Origin: Agathobacter rectalis ATCC 33656
GTDB taxonomy: Bacteria; Bacillota; Clostridia; Lachnospirales; Lachnospiraceae
NCBI RefSeq assembly: GCF_000020605.1
Contig: NC_012781.1
Location: 2,853,501-2,917,500 of the forward strand
DNA length: 64,000 bases
Direction: 5' to 3'
Program-made: the position numbers and the translations under genes
Notes under the pieces: model-generated
Database searches by the model: none
Seen by the model: only the letters and a program-made list of their open reading frames with translations
What the model was told of the DNA's origin: nothing
In this document: positions 1 through 9,150 of the stretch, piece after piece
Layout of the letters: every line of letters starts with the position of its first letter
How positions within the stretch are numbered: the first letter of the stretch is position 1

Positions 1-729
1 GACTGCCGGAGTGTAATACTTGGCAAATTTTGATATGAAGTTTTCTGATTTTGATTTCTTTGAGCTTGAATTTTCAACGAGGTCAAGTATCTTTGAAACC
101 GTTGATTCGCCAAACTCTTTGGTCGTTTTAATCTTTAAAACACCTGACATATTGATGCATCCGCTGATTATCTCATCACCGCATTTTGCATTCCTCGGCA
201 CGCTCTCACCTGTAAGTGCGCTGGTGTTTAATGTAGATGAGCCCTCAACTATCACACCGTCGATAGGGACCTTTTCACCGGGCTGTACCACGATTACTGA
301 GCCGATAGCAACCTCATCAGGATCAACCTGGGTGAGCTTTCCGTCCACCTCGATATTGGCATAGTCGGGTTTGATGTCCATGAGCTCGCTGATATTCTTA
401 CGGCTCTTTCCGACTGCATAGCTCTGAAACAGCTCTCCTATCTGGTAGAAGAGCATAACGGCTATAGCCTCTGTATAGTCACCATTCTCATAAAGTGCAA
501 CCGCTATCGCACCTACAGTGGCAACCGCCATCAGGAAGTTTTCATCAAATACCTGCTTGTTTTTGATTCCCTTAAATGCTTTTTTCAGGATATCGTATCC
601 TATAACCAGATAAGGCACCATGTAAAGCAGGAACCTGATAATTCCCTTAACCGGTATGAAATGTAATATAATCATGAGTACCGCTGCGATTATGATACGC
701 GCAAGTACTTTTTTCTGCTTTTTATTCAT
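1..729 (-). CDS. Heavy-metal P1B-type ATPase, N-terminal part (truncated by window edge)
   Basis: The reading frame is open from an ATG at 729 to the left edge (243 codons), so the phosphorylation and nucleotide-binding domains lie outside the window. The visible part has hydrophobic helices in the first ~90 residues, then the actuator domain with the TGES motif (LTGESVP). Family knowledge: this is the CadA/ZntA/CopA group, which pumps metal ions out of the cytoplasm using ATP. It lacks an N-terminal HMA domain; that domain is encoded separately just upstream (826-1044), presumably in the same transcript. The metal cannot be told because the CPx membrane motif is off the window. Confidence 0.9.
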   Translation of the reverse strand, partial: MNKKQKKVLARIIIAAVLMIILHFIPVKGIIRFLLYMVPYLVIGYDILKKAFKGIKNKQVFDENFLMAVATVGAIAVALYENGDYTEAIAVMLFYQIGELFQSYAVGKSRKNISELMDIKPDYANIEVDGKLTQVDPDEVAIGSVIVVQPGEKVPIDGVIVEGSSTLNTSALTGESVPRNAKCGDEIISGCINMSGVLKIKTTKEFGESTVSKILDLVENSSSKKSKSENFISKFAKYYTPAV

Positions 730-825
730 ACGCCATAGCTCCATTCATTATAATCTCTTGATAATCACCCTTACTATAGCGCAGGCATTGAAATAATATC
801 GTTTGTCATTCCTGCGCCCGGCAAT

Positions 826-1044
826 TTATAAGAAAATCTCGCAGTCGTCCTCTACCTTTTTACAGTTCTTAAGAACCTCCTGCATAACCGCCTTTGCATC
901 CTGTCCCTCTTCAAACTCAACGCTCATCTTGAGTGTCATGAAATTGACTGTAGCATCCTTTACACCTGCTGTATTCTTTGCGGCATCCTCCATCTTGTTG
1001 GCGCAGTTAGCGCAGTCTACATCGATTTTGTAAGTCTTCTTCAT
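826..1044 (-). CDS. Stand-alone heavy-metal-associated (HMA) domain protein
   Basis: A 72-residue protein with the HMA ferredoxin-like fold pattern and a metal-binding CxxC (DCANCAN, Cys at about residues 11 and 14). Such domains hand soft or divalent metal ions to a P-type ATPase. The ATPase gene follows 96 bp downstream on the same strand and has no HMA domain of its own, so the two probably act together. The gap contains a small hairpin (GCGCAGG arms at 779-785 and 811-817). A strong promoter and a palindromic operator lie upstream. Confidence 0.88.
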   Translation of the reverse strand: MKKTYKIDVDCANCANKMEDAAKNTAGVKDATVNFMTLKMSVEFEEGQDAKAVMQEVLKNCKKVEDDCEIFL

Positions 1045-1098
1045 AGTGGTGTTCTCCTTATTTTCATGAATTATTTGTTTTACTGTACGTTTTTATTG

Positions 1099-1158
1099 AA
1101 CATATGAATGATTGTTCATATGTTGATTTTATTATAGCACCTTTTGTACTGTTGTCAA
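1099..1158 (-). promoter_or_regulatory. SigA-type promoter with ArsR/SmtB-like operator
   Basis: On the minus strand, TTGACA (1153-1158) and TATAAT (1131-1136) are separated by 16 bp. Just downstream is a perfect inverted repeat with 10-bp arms, AACATATGAA at 1099-1108 and TTCATATGTT at 1115-1124, 6 bp apart. This resembles the ATATGAA-N6-TTCATAT operators of metal-sensing ArsR/SmtB repressors. It sits where a bound repressor would block transcription of the HMA and ATPase genes. No ArsR gene is visible in the window. Confidence 0.75.
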
Positions 1159-1228
1159 TACACAATGTGCATCTACACAAAATTTATTCACATACTCTAA
1201 TCACATAATTAATCTCATAGTTTATGAT

Positions 1229-1432
1229 TCAGGCTTCATCTGTGATATTTTCTTTCCAGCTGCTTCCCTCTTTTATCCCATTTGCCGTAAGCCATTCATC
1301 CTCAACCTCTACATGACGCTGTCTGCCGTTTTCATCCTCGAGATAAACCACGCATTTTGCTTTTGCGCCGTCTGCTCTTTCCTCACAGCCAAAATCAGCC
1401 TCATATATGTGTGTTACCGTATACATCTGCAT
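1229..1432 (-). CDS. Small conserved-looking hypothetical protein (67 aa)
   Basis: A 67-codon frame rich in acidic residues with two cysteines (GCEE and AKCVV). No signal peptide, membrane segment or recognised domain. The initiator could be Met1 or Met3. It stands alone between the HMA gene and a terminator-like hairpin. Family not recognised. Confidence 0.5.
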   Translation of the reverse strand: MQMYTVTHIYEADFGCEERADGAKAKCVVYLEDENGRQRHVEVEDEWLTANGIKEGSSWKENITDEA

Positions 1433-1476
1433 CTACCTTCTTTCATATGATTTTGCATGACATAAATATATAGAAA

Positions 1477-1535
1477 CTTCCCACATGTACAGGTGGATGT
1501 GTCCACTCTAAAATATCATGTGGGAAGCTTTTTTC
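1477..1535. terminator. Long stem-loop terminator, possibly bidirectional
   Basis: Perfect 11-bp arms CTTCCCACATG (1477-1487) and CATGTGGGAAG (1517-1527) enclose an inner hairpin (GTGGA 1493-1497, TCCAC 1502-1506). The plus side ends in a T run (1529-1534). On the minus side it lies just after the ThrH-like gene, where the T run is shorter. Confidence 0.7.
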
Positions 1536-1549
1536 AACTATATTTATGA

Positions 1550-2149
1550 TTATAATGCTGCTTTAATCGCCGCAAGCAGCTCATCATATGTCTCATATGC
1601 AGGAAGCTCAGGGTAGTCCTTCTTGATGGCATCTGTGCTTCTGAAAAGGAAACCTGCCTTGCTGGCCTGTATCATGCCTAAATCATTGTGGCTGTCACCG
1701 CTTGCGATGGTATCGTATCCGATAGACTGCAATGCCTTTACAGTTGTAAGCTTTGACTGCTCACATCTCATTCTAAAGCCTGTAATCTCGCCATCTTCAG
1801 CAACCTCAAGCTCGTTACAAAAGATTGTCGGCCAGCCGAGCTTCTTCATGAGCGGGCCTGCAAACTGTGAAAATGTATCACTGATGATGATTACCTGTGT
1901 GATTGAACGAAGCTCATCCAAGAATTCCTTTGCGCCAGGCATTGGATCTATCTTTGCGATTGTCTCCTGGATTTCTTTTAATCCGAGTCCGTGCTCCTTT
2001 AAAATATTTATTCTATAGTTCATGAGCTTATCATAATCCGGCTCATCTCTTGTTGTCTTCTCAAGCTCAGGAATGCCTGTCTCCTTTGCAAATGCAATCC
2101 AGATTTCAGGTACCAATACTCCCTCAAGGTCTAAGCATACAATATTCAT
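1550..2149 (-). CDS. thrH: ThrH-like HAD phosphatase (phosphoserine/homoserine phosphotransferase type)
   Basis: A 199-residue HAD-superfamily protein, close to the usual length of ThrH. Motif I is DLEG in CLDLEGVLVPEIW near the N-terminus; the conserved Ser/Thr motif is ISDTF near residue 95; GDSHND near residue 151 is motif IV, which binds Mg2+. The opening CLDLEGVLVPEIWIAFA is typical of Pseudomonas ThrH, which dephosphorylates phosphoserine and can move phosphate to homoserine. Serine or threonine metabolism is therefore the likely role. It appears to be a single-gene unit ending at the hairpin at 1477-1535. Substrate is inferred only from family resemblance. Confidence 0.82.
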   Translation of the reverse strand: MNIVCLDLEGVLVPEIWIAFAKETGIPELEKTTRDEPDYDKLMNYRINILKEHGLGLKEIQETIAKIDPMPGAKEFLDELRSITQVIIISDTFSQFAGPLMKKLGWPTIFCNELEVAEDGEITGFRMRCEQSKLTTVKALQSIGYDTIASGDSHNDLGMIQASKAGFLFRSTDAIKKDYPELPAYETYDELLAAIKAAL

Positions 2150-2346
2150 TTTGATTCCTCCGTGTGTTTTATTCTGTGGATTTCGATGAAGCTCAATATA
2201 CTTGTCAGGTAACTATTTAAGCAGCCTTGAATAATTACATTTCATTTATAGTTCACCGATTTAATCCAGTAAAGTATATCATACAAGACGACTGTCTACA
2301 ATAGAATTATACGTGATTTTTCAAAGGATTTTTCAGTAAATCATTA

Positions 2347-3009
2347 TTACCGTCCATTACGCTCGCTGGCTTTTACACACGCACCGGCTTCCGCAGAGAA
2401 GACGCCCTCATCGTCTATGATATTTCCGCTCTCAACATGCTTTTTCAGTATATTGTTAAACGCATAATCCCATATTTTCTCTGAGCCAAGTGCTGTGCGC
2501 TTATTTCTGCCGAGTATCTGCGACAGCTTTACACTGTGCTCACGCCATGAAAGCCCGTCCGATGCATCGTTTAGGAGCATTGGCTGAATATTGTCCATGG
2601 TGCGGGCAAATCTGGCTTCCGGTGTCTGCTGCGCCTCAAATTCCTCCCACAGCTCTAAAAGCGGCTCGCCCTGTTCCTTTGGCAAGAGTCCGTATATACG
2701 CTCCGCCGCCTTCTGCTCACGCTCATGCTGTGTGGCCTTGCCTGCCTCATCATAGGCATATGTGTCTCCTGCGTCAATCTCTACTATGTCGTGTATCAAA
2801 AGCATTCCTACTGTCTTTAGCACGTCTATCTTCTCATTGGCATACTCACTCAAGAGCATGGTCATGATAGCCATATGCCAGGCATGCTCCGCATCATTTT
2901 CCTTGCGGCTGGCATCAGCTAAATAAGTCTGGCGGAATATCTCCTTTTCCTTGTCGATTTCTCTGATGAAATCAAGCTGTTTTTCTAATCTTTCGTTTTC
3001 CTGCATCAT
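2347..3009 (-). CDS. HD-domain hydrolase (HDDC2/YfbR-like, probable 5'-deoxynucleotidase)
   Basis: A 220-residue HD-domain protein. Metal-binding residues are visible: His42 and His45 (AEHAWH), His73-Asp74 (LLIHDIVE) and a later Asp in TMDNIQP. The length and the E-H-x-x-H and HDxxE spacing match the YfbR/HDDC2 group, which removes phosphate from deoxynucleoside monophosphates. The last ~25 residues look unstructured. The frame begins Met-Met, so the start could be either one. Its start lies 24 bp after the stop of the 49-aa microORF, so it may be the last gene of a unit with the ATPase at 3179-4387. Confidence 0.75.
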   Translation of the reverse strand: MMQENERLEKQLDFIREIDKEKEIFRQTYLADASRKENDAEHAWHMAIMTMLLSEYANEKIDVLKTVGMLLIHDIVEIDAGDTYAYDEAGKATQHEREQKAAERIYGLLPKEQGEPLLELWEEFEAQQTPEARFARTMDNIQPMLLNDASDGLSWREHSVKLSQILGRNKRTALGSEKIWDYAFNNILKKHVESGNIIDDEGVFSAEAGACVKASERNGR

Positions 3010-3032
3010 TTTACTGGTTCCTTCTTCCTATC

Positions 3033-3182
3033 CTATCCGATTTTTAAATATGGTCTCAAGTGTTTAATCAATTCATGTACTTTTGTGCCTGGAGCTGAAC
3101 TTGCAGGAGTTTTTCCTTCATTCATTGCATCCAAGCGTTCAGCATTTGTTATTGCAAAATCCATGAAAGGTTTTAAACTCAT
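3033..3182 (-). CDS. 49-aa microprotein overlapping the AAA ATPase stop codon
   Basis: This small frame runs from an ATG at 3182 to a TAG at 3033. The ATG overlaps the ATPase TGA as ATGA, the usual arrangement for translational coupling. The AGGAGGAG at the 3' end of the ATPase gene serves as ribosome site. The product begins MSLKPFMDFAITNAERL and ends HLRPYLKIG: soluble, mildly basic at the end, helical, with no transmembrane segment. Family not recognised. The coupling suggests a dedicated partner of the ATPase. Confidence 0.62.
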   Translation of the reverse strand: MSLKPFMDFAITNAERLDAMNEGKTPASSAPGTKVHELIKHLRPYLKIG

Positions 3183-4387
3183 AGCCATTCTCCTCCTGCC
3201 AGCATATTTGTCAGATATGGATCTGCACCATAACGCCCTTCCAGATATTGTTTATCATAGGCTGCAGTACTATTTACTCGTTCATTGTTTTCTCTTCTGA
3301 TTTCATATAGGGAATATATTTCACTTTCGTGCCTTTCATTTTCTGCCGCAAACCATATTTCATCCCGTCTGAAAACTGTATTTTTCATTGTTGTCATATC
3401 ATGGGAAGTAAAGAGTAACTGCGCTCCCTTTTTGTTTACATTCTTATTCTTAAACAATGAAATTACATAACGAAGCAGTTTAGGATGCAATTTTGCATCC
3501 AATTCATCAATAATCACCAGCCGACCTTCTTGCAGTGCTAACAAAATCACAGGTAATGCCGCGATCATTTTCTTTGTTCCATCTGACTCATCATTAAAAC
3601 TTAATTCATAAATCTTTCCCTCTATCATACGCTGCGTATACAGTTCATGATTTTCTTCATCATACCGATAACCTGATACATCAATATCAACATCATTTAG
3701 TGCACGAACAATTCTCTTTCGATATGATTCATCATCAGAAAACATTATTTGTCTGTCTGCAATCGGATTTGCATAGTTTTTGACAATGCATGATTCAAAC
3801 CACTTCTGAACTTCCACAATTACCGGTATATCATAGTTGATTGCCAGAAAAGATAAATATGGCATCTTGGGGTTTACCGAGCGGTTAATACTCGCTTTAT
3901 TGATGCTTGCACCCAATGTAATTTCAGCACCTTCCCTATCAAAAACCATACCCGTTCTCTTTCCACCAATGGCTTTCCAATACAGAGATTCTTCAACAAT
4001 GTCATCCCCGCATATTGATAAGTTGTACCTGTATTCATTTTTTCCCTGTCGGAAATACACTTCAAATTCTGTCGGCATTTTCCTAGATATTTCATTAAAA
4101 TAGAATGGTGCCGCACTTATCTTCTGCTGAATAATAATCTTTTCTCTTGCCTTCTCCAATTCATATATCGGCTTAACCACTGTAGAAATCAAACATGAAA
4201 GAGCTAGTAACAGATTGGTTTTTCCCCCACCATTCGGACCATATATAACCCCTACGGGAAGAAGTGCATCTGCTTTCTCGCTTTTTAACAACGATTCTGA
4301 AAATTCCGGAATAGATGTTGCCTGAAAATCGAATGTTGTTGTTTCTTTATATGATTTAAAGTTTTTAAAAGAAAATTGACACAGCAT
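3179..4387 (-). CDS. RloA/COG1106-like AAA ATPase (SMC/OLD-type)
   Basis: A 402-residue ATPase starting at the ATG at 4387, which has a GGGAGGA ribosome site 8 bp upstream; a longer frame back to 4423 is less likely. It opens with FKNFKSYKE, typical of RecF/SMC-like ATPases, has Walker A GPNGGGKTN near residue 50, Walker B VIIDELDAKLHP near residue 300, and an H-loop TSHD. Relatives (COG1106, AAA_15/AAA_21) include RloA and components of abortive-infection and restriction-linked loci. Here the usual nuclease partner RloB is missing and a 49-aa microORF follows. A defence role is inferred, not shown. Confidence 0.75.
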   Translation of the reverse strand: MLCQFSFKNFKSYKETTTFDFQATSIPEFSESLLKSEKADALLPVGVIYGPNGGGKTNLLLALSCLISTVVKPIYELEKAREKIIIQQKISAAPFYFNEISRKMPTEFEVYFRQGKNEYRYNLSICGDDIVEESLYWKAIGGKRTGMVFDREGAEITLGASINKASINRSVNPKMPYLSFLAINYDIPVIVEVQKWFESCIVKNYANPIADRQIMFSDDESYRKRIVRALNDVDIDVSGYRYDEENHELYTQRMIEGKIYELSFNDESDGTKKMIAALPVILLALQEGRLVIIDELDAKLHPKLLRYVISLFKNKNVNKKGAQLLFTSHDMTTMKNTVFRRDEIWFAAENERHESEIYSLYEIRRENNERVNSTAAYDKQYLEGRYGADPYLTNMLAGGEWL

Positions 4388-4458
4388 CCTGATATTCCTC
4401 CCTCTGAACTGTCTTATTTGCACTTATTATATAATTAATATATTCGTTTTTCAAGTTT

Positions 4459-4501
4459 TATACCCATATTTCATAAATTTTATTTTTGAAATATGGGTAT
4501 A
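4459..4501. repeat. 15-bp-arm inverted repeat between trpA and the AAA ATPase
   Basis: Perfect arms at 4459-4473 and 4487-4501, centred on ACCCATATTTCA and its complement, with a 13-nt AT-rich loop. It lies after trpA and about 70 bp before the ATPase start. It could end the trp transcript (no clean T run follows on the minus strand) or be an operator for the ATPase unit. Confidence 0.6.
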
Positions 4502-4582
4502 AAAGTCATTTTTTCTGATTTTATAATATTATTTTAAATTTCCTTAGAAAATCTCCTTTACATACATAAAAATACAATGCCT

Positions 4583-5350
4583 CTACAGTGCATCCTTCAT
4601 TGCTTTAACATACTCACCGACATACTTTGGTGAAGCCTCACCATACTCATCGATTATCTTGATGATGGCAGAGCCCACAATGGCACCATCCGAGATATCT
4701 GCCATCTTCTTTGCCTGCTTGGGTGTTGAAATGCCAAAACCGATAGCACATGGCACATCTGTGTTTTCTCTGATTACCTTGACTATTGAAGCCAGATCTG
4801 TCTTAATCTCGCTTCTTGTACCGGTGACTCCGAGGCTTGAAATCACATAGATGAAGCCGGTTGCCTCCTTTGCTATCATCGCAATGCGATCCTTTGATGT
4901 AGGTGCGATAAATGAAATAAGGTCCACATCATATTTCTCGCAGAGTGGTAAAAACTCTTCCTTTTCCTCATATGGGATATCCGGCAGAATGAGTCCGTCA
5001 ATGCCTATTTCCTTACATGTACTGATAAACTTTTCTGCGCCGTAAGAGTAAACCACGTTTGCATATGTCATGAAAACCATAGGAATTGTGACATCTTTTC
5101 TCAGATCTCTCACAAGGTCAAAAACCTTGTCTGTTGTAACTCCGGCTGCAAGTGCCTTTATGTTGGCGCCCTGGATTACAGGTCCCTCTGCTGTAGGATC
5201 AGAGAATGGAATTCCCAGCTCTATAAGGTCTGCTCCGTTTGCAACTGCTTCTCTTACGATTTTTTCAGTTGTCTCTAAATTTGGATCACCACAGGTGATA
5301 AATGGTATAAACGCCTTGCCGTTTTCAAACGCACTTCTTATCTTATTCAT
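4583..5350 (-). CDS. trpA: Tryptophan synthase alpha subunit
   Basis: A 255-residue (beta/alpha)8 protein that cleaves indole-3-glycerol phosphate to indole and glyceraldehyde-3-phosphate. The signature [16 protein letters not shown] carries the catalytic Glu and Asp. The phosphate-binding VGSAIIK segment is near the C-terminus. The start overlaps the trpB stop region by 8 bp, the usual arrangement for equal production of the alpha2beta2 complex. It is the last gene of the trp operon. Confidence 0.97.
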   Translation of the reverse strand: MNKIRSAFENGKAFIPFITCGDPNLETTEKIVREAVANGADLIELGIPFSDPTAEGPVIQGANIKALAAGVTTDKVFDLVRDLRKDVTIPMVFMTYANVVYSYGAEKFISTCKEIGIDGLILPDIPYEEKEEFLPLCEKYDVDLISFIAPTSKDRIAMIAKEATGFIYVISSLGVTGTRSEIKTDLASIVKVIRENTDVPCAIGFGISTPKQAKKMADISDGAIVGSAIIKIIDEYGEASPKYVGEYVKAMKDAL

Positions 5351-6533
5351 AAATATTCTCCCCTCTGTATCTTGCTATTGCCGCGCAGTCCTTGTCGCCT
5401 CTGCCTGAAACAGTAACAACGATTATCTTGTCCTTGTCCATTGTAGGCGCCAGCTTCATGGCATATGCCACTGCATGTGAGGACTCGATTGCAGGGATGA
5501 TTCCCTCTGTCTTTGCGAGGTATTCAAAAGCATTTACCGCTTCATCATCTGTTACCGGTACATATTTTGCTCTTCCGATATCGTGCAGATATGCGTGCTC
5601 CGGTCCGACTCCCGGATAGTCAAGTCCTGCAGAAATTGAATAAACCGGAGCAATCTGTCCATATTTATCCTGACAGAAATATGACTTCATGCCGTGGAAG
5701 ATACCAAGACGGCCTGTATTTACTGTGGCTGCAGTCTCAAATGTATCTATTCCCCTTCCTGCTGCCTCGCAGCCGATGAGCTCAACTCCCTCATCCTCTA
5801 TGAAGTTGTAAAAGCTTCCAATGGCATTTGAGCCGCCGCCCACACATGCGATAACCGCATCAGGCAGTCTGTGCTCCTTTTCAAGCATCTGCTCCTTGAT
5901 TTCCTTTGAGATGACCGCCTGGAAATCTCTTACGATGGTAGGGAACGGATGTGGTCCCATAACTGAGCCCAGGCAGTAATGTGTGTCCGAAATTCTCTTG
6001 GTCCACTCTCTCATTGCCTCCGATACGGCATCCTTTAATGTGGCTGTACCTGATGTAACCGGGATAACCTCTGCTCCGAGCAGACGCATGCGGTATACAT
6101 TGAGCGCCTGACGCTTTGTGTCCTCCTCGCCCATGAATACAACGCATTCCATACCCATAAGGGCTGCGGCCGTTGCTGTTGCCACACCGTGCTGACCGGC
6201 TCCGGTCTCAGCTATCAGGCGGGTTTTGCCCATTTTCTTTGCAAGAAGTGCCTGACCTAATACGTTGTTGATCTTGTGGGCTCCTGTATGGTTTAAATCC
6301 TCTCTTTTAAGGTATATTTTTGCTCCACCGAGATCCTTTGTCATCTTTTCTGCGTAGTACAGTCTCGATGGTCTTCCTGCATAATCGTTGAGAAGCTCTG
6401 TGAGCTCTCTGTTAAATTCAGGATCGTTTTTGTAATAATTGTATGCTTCTTCTAATTCTTTAACGGCATTCATGAGGGTTTCAGGAATGTACTGTCCTCC
6501 GTGAATACCAAATCTTCCGTTTGGATTTGTCAT
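5343..6533 (-). CDS. trpB: Tryptophan synthase beta subunit
   Basis: A 396-residue PLP enzyme that joins indole and serine into tryptophan. The PLP lysine is in HTGAHKINN near residue 83, and the glycine-rich phosphate cradle is [10 protein letters not shown] near residue 230. The length fits the TrpB1 class that pairs with TrpA. The 98-bp gap to trpC upstream is where trpF would be in many relatives; there is no room for it here. Confidence 0.97.
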   Translation of the reverse strand: MTNPNGRFGIHGGQYIPETLMNAVKELEEAYNYYKNDPEFNRELTELLNDYAGRPSRLYYAEKMTKDLGGAKIYLKREDLNHTGAHKINNVLGQALLAKKMGKTRLIAETGAGQHGVATATAAALMGMECVVFMGEEDTKRQALNVYRMRLLGAEVIPVTSGTATLKDAVSEAMREWTKRISDTHYCLGSVMGPHPFPTIVRDFQAVISKEIKEQMLEKEHRLPDAVIACVGGGSNAIGSFYNFIEDEGVELIGCEAAGRGIDTFETAATVNTGRLGIFHGMKSYFCQDKYGQIAPVYSISAGLDYPGVGPEHAYLHDIGRAKYVPVTDDEAVNAFEYLAKTEGIIPAIESSHAVAYAMKLAPTMDKDKIIVVTVSGRGDKDCAAIARYRGENIYE

Positions 6534-6631
6534 GATGTTTTCCCTTCTGATGTATATTTGTAAATATTTTGTTTTCTGTACTGAATAGTTACAGATATTC
6601 TTAAAACCATGAAGATACTTATATATCTCTA

Positions 6632-7420
6632 TTAGCTTAATCGCAATTCATCAAGCTTAGCCTTTTTGTCGTCCGCTCTCATCAGCGTCTCTCCGATAAG
6701 CACTGCGTCAGCTCCGATTTCACGTATTGCCCTGATATCGTCTGTGCTCTTTACACCGCTTTCCGATACAAATATGATGTCATCGGGAATCAGGTCACGA
6801 AGCTTTCTGCTGTTAGCTGTATCAACTGTAAAATCCTTCAGATTGCGGTTGTTGACACCTATTATTCTGGCACCGGCTCTTACCGCCATCCCTGCCTCTT
6901 TTTCATCGTGTATCTCCACAAGGGCGCTTATGCCAAGACTGTCACAGATTTTTATATATTCACCAAGCTGTTCCTCTGACAGTATGGAGCAGATTAAAAG
7001 CACCGCAGCGGCACCGAGTGTCTTTGCCTGATATATCTGATATTCATTAACCGTAAAATCTTTTCGGATGCACGGAATCGAAACCGTTTTTGCAATCTCC
7101 TTAAGATACTCATCCGAGCCTAAAAACCACTTCGGCTCTGTCAGTACCGAGATGCAATCCGCACCTGCCGCCTCGTATTCCCTTGCAATTTCAAGATATC
7201 TGAAATCCGGCTCTATAAGCCCCTTTGACGGTGAAGCCTTCTTGCACTCGCATATGAAGCTCAAGCCATCCTTTTTGAGTGTTTTTTCAAATGCAAAATC
7301 ACAAAGCTTTTCGTTTTTCATCTGAATCGCGATATTTTTCATTTCCTCAAGGCTTATTTTTTTCTTGTCCTCTGCCACGCGAAGCCTTGAATATTCTGCT
7401 AGCTGATCTAAAATATTCAT
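6632..7420 (-). CDS. trpC: Indole-3-glycerol phosphate synthase
   Basis: A 262-residue TIM-barrel enzyme that closes the indole ring of CdRP. Key motifs are [11 protein letters not shown] (catalytic Lys), IRKDF, VEIHDE, GVNNRNL and SESG. It is a single-domain protein: the length rules out a fused TrpF domain as in E. coli TrpCF. It lies between trpD and trpB. Confidence 0.96.
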   Translation of the reverse strand: MNILDQLAEYSRLRVAEDKKKISLEEMKNIAIQMKNEKLCDFAFEKTLKKDGLSFICECKKASPSKGLIEPDFRYLEIAREYEAAGADCISVLTEPKWFLGSDEYLKEIAKTVSIPCIRKDFTVNEYQIYQAKTLGAAAVLLICSILSEEQLGEYIKICDSLGISALVEIHDEKEAGMAVRAGARIIGVNNRNLKDFTVDTANSRKLRDLIPDDIIFVSESGVKSTDDIRAIREIGADAVLIGETLMRADDKKAKLDELRLS

Positions 7421-7446
7421 CGCTTTTCCTTTCCTGTTTTGTGTGC

Positions 7447-8463
7447 TTAGCTGTTGCTTACATCAATGAGCTTATCGAGTGTTTCAAGTGCTTTTCCTGA
7501 ATCAATGATTTCAGCTGCTAGCTCGATACCCTCTTTCATGCTGTCGGCCTTTCCTCCTATATAAAGTGATGCGCCTGCGTTCATGAGTACTGCATTTCTC
7601 TTATGTCCCTTCTGTCCGCCTAAGATATCACGTACAATTTTCGCATTTTCCTCAGGTGTACCGCCTTTTAAATCCTCCTTTGTACAGCGCTCAAAGCCGA
7701 AATCCTCCGGTGAAATTACTGTGGTTCTGAACCATCCGTCCTTTATCTCGCATATCTTGGTCGATGCGCTCATGGAAATCTCATCGAGCTTATCCATGCC
7801 ATATACTACCATTCCACGCTTTACTCCGAGGCTTACAAGCACCTGTGCAAGCGGCTCTACAAGGTACTCATCATACACTCCGAGAAGCTGCATGGCCGGT
7901 GAACCCGGATTTGTGAGCGGTCCTAAAATATTGAATACGGTTCTAAAACCAAGCTCTTTTCTGATAGGTCCGACATATTTCATTGATGTGTGATATTTCT
8001 GTGCAAAGAAGAAGCACATGCCGACTTTATTTAAAAGCTCTACACATTTCTCAGGGCTCTGGTCTATGTTGACACCGAGCGCCTCAAGGCAGTCTGCTGT
8101 GCCGCATAATGAAGAGGCTGCCCTGTTTCCGTGCTTTGCCACCTTCATGCCGCCTGCTGCTGCAACAAGTGCTGAGGTTGTTGAAATGTTGAAGCTCTGT
8201 GCATTGTCTCCGCCTGTTCCTACGATTTCGAACACATCCATACCTGTTTTCACCTGTACCGCATGCTCTCTCATGGCCGCTGCACAGCCTGCGATTTCGT
8301 CTGTTGTCTCAGCCTTTGCACTCTTTGTTGAAAGAGCTGCAAGAAACGCTGCATTCTGGGTTGATGTTGTCTCACCGCCCATGATCTCATTCATCACTGC
8401 ATATGCCTCATCATATGTGAGGTCTTCTTTGTTTACGATTTTTACTATGGCTTCTTTGATCAT
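7447..8463 (-). CDS. trpD: Anthranilate phosphoribosyltransferase
   Basis: A 338-residue enzyme that moves the phosphoribosyl group of PRPP to anthranilate. The PRPP-binding [14 protein letters not shown] is near residue 82 and KHGNRAASS near residue 109. It is stand-alone, not fused to the TrpG glutamine amidotransferase. It is followed after 26 bp by trpC. Confidence 0.96.
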
Positions 8464-8583
8464 GATTATGTCCTCCTGTATTCCGATGATATTTCGTTTA
8501 TAATTTTGTTTATGATTTTGTTCTGCTATTTGTTTTCAATTCAACAACTAATATATAAATTCATTAAACGCTGCAATTTTCAA

Positions 8584-9150
8584 TTAAGCTTTGATAAAAT
8601 TACTAAGCATCTGCTTTCCGTCCGGTGTCATGATTGACTCCGGGTGAAACTGCACTCCGTATATCGGATATTCCTTGTGCTCAACAGCCATGATCTCACC
8701 ATCATCTGTAGTGGCTGTAATCTTTAGGCAATCAGGCATCGTGTCCGCATCTGCAGCAAGTGAATGGTAACGTGCTACCTTTGCTTTTTTCGGGCAACCC
8801 TTGAATAAAAGGCTTTCTGTGTCAAACGATACATCCGATTGCTTTCCGTGCATGAGCTCCTTTGCATATGTGACTGTCGCACCATATGCTGCGCATATCG
8901 CCTGATGTCCGAGGCACACACCAAGGATTGGGATTTCCTTTCCAAGCTCCTTTGCCACAGCTATTATCACGCCCGCATCCTCAGGCCTTCCCGGTCCCGG
9001 TGATAATATGATGCGATCAGGCTTTAAAGCCCTAATCTCTTCAACTGTCATCTCATCATTTCTGATTACTCTGATATCAGGCTCTATCTCGCCGATTAGC
9101 TGATACAGATTGTAGGAAAAGCTGTCGTAGTTATCAATCAGTAAAATCAT
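8584..9150 (-). CDS. trpG: Anthranilate synthase glutamine amidotransferase component
   Basis: A 188-residue class I amidotransferase that supplies ammonia to TrpE. The catalytic triad is visible: Cys in GVCLGHQ, and His and Glu in QFHPESI. The LSPGPGRP oxyanion segment is near residue 50. The start overlaps the trpE stop by 4 bp (ATGA), pointing to coupled translation. In some bacteria the same subunit also serves 4-aminobenzoate synthesis; no pab gene is nearby. Confidence 0.95.
   Translation of the reverse strand: MILLIDNYDSFSYNLYQLIGEIEPDIRVIRNDEMTVEEIRALKPDRIILSPGPGRPEDAGVIIAVAKELGKEIPILGVCLGHQAICAAYGATVTYAKELMHGKQSDVSFDTESLLFKGCPKKAKVARYHSLAADADTMPDCLKITATTDDGEIMAVEHKEYPIYGVQFHPESIMTPDGKQMLSNFIKA

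Noticed and set aside
20-364. 114-aa plus-strand frame at the left edge
   Set aside because: It lies opposite the P-type ATPase frame, whose TGES motif and membrane helices are clear. No ribosome site precedes it.
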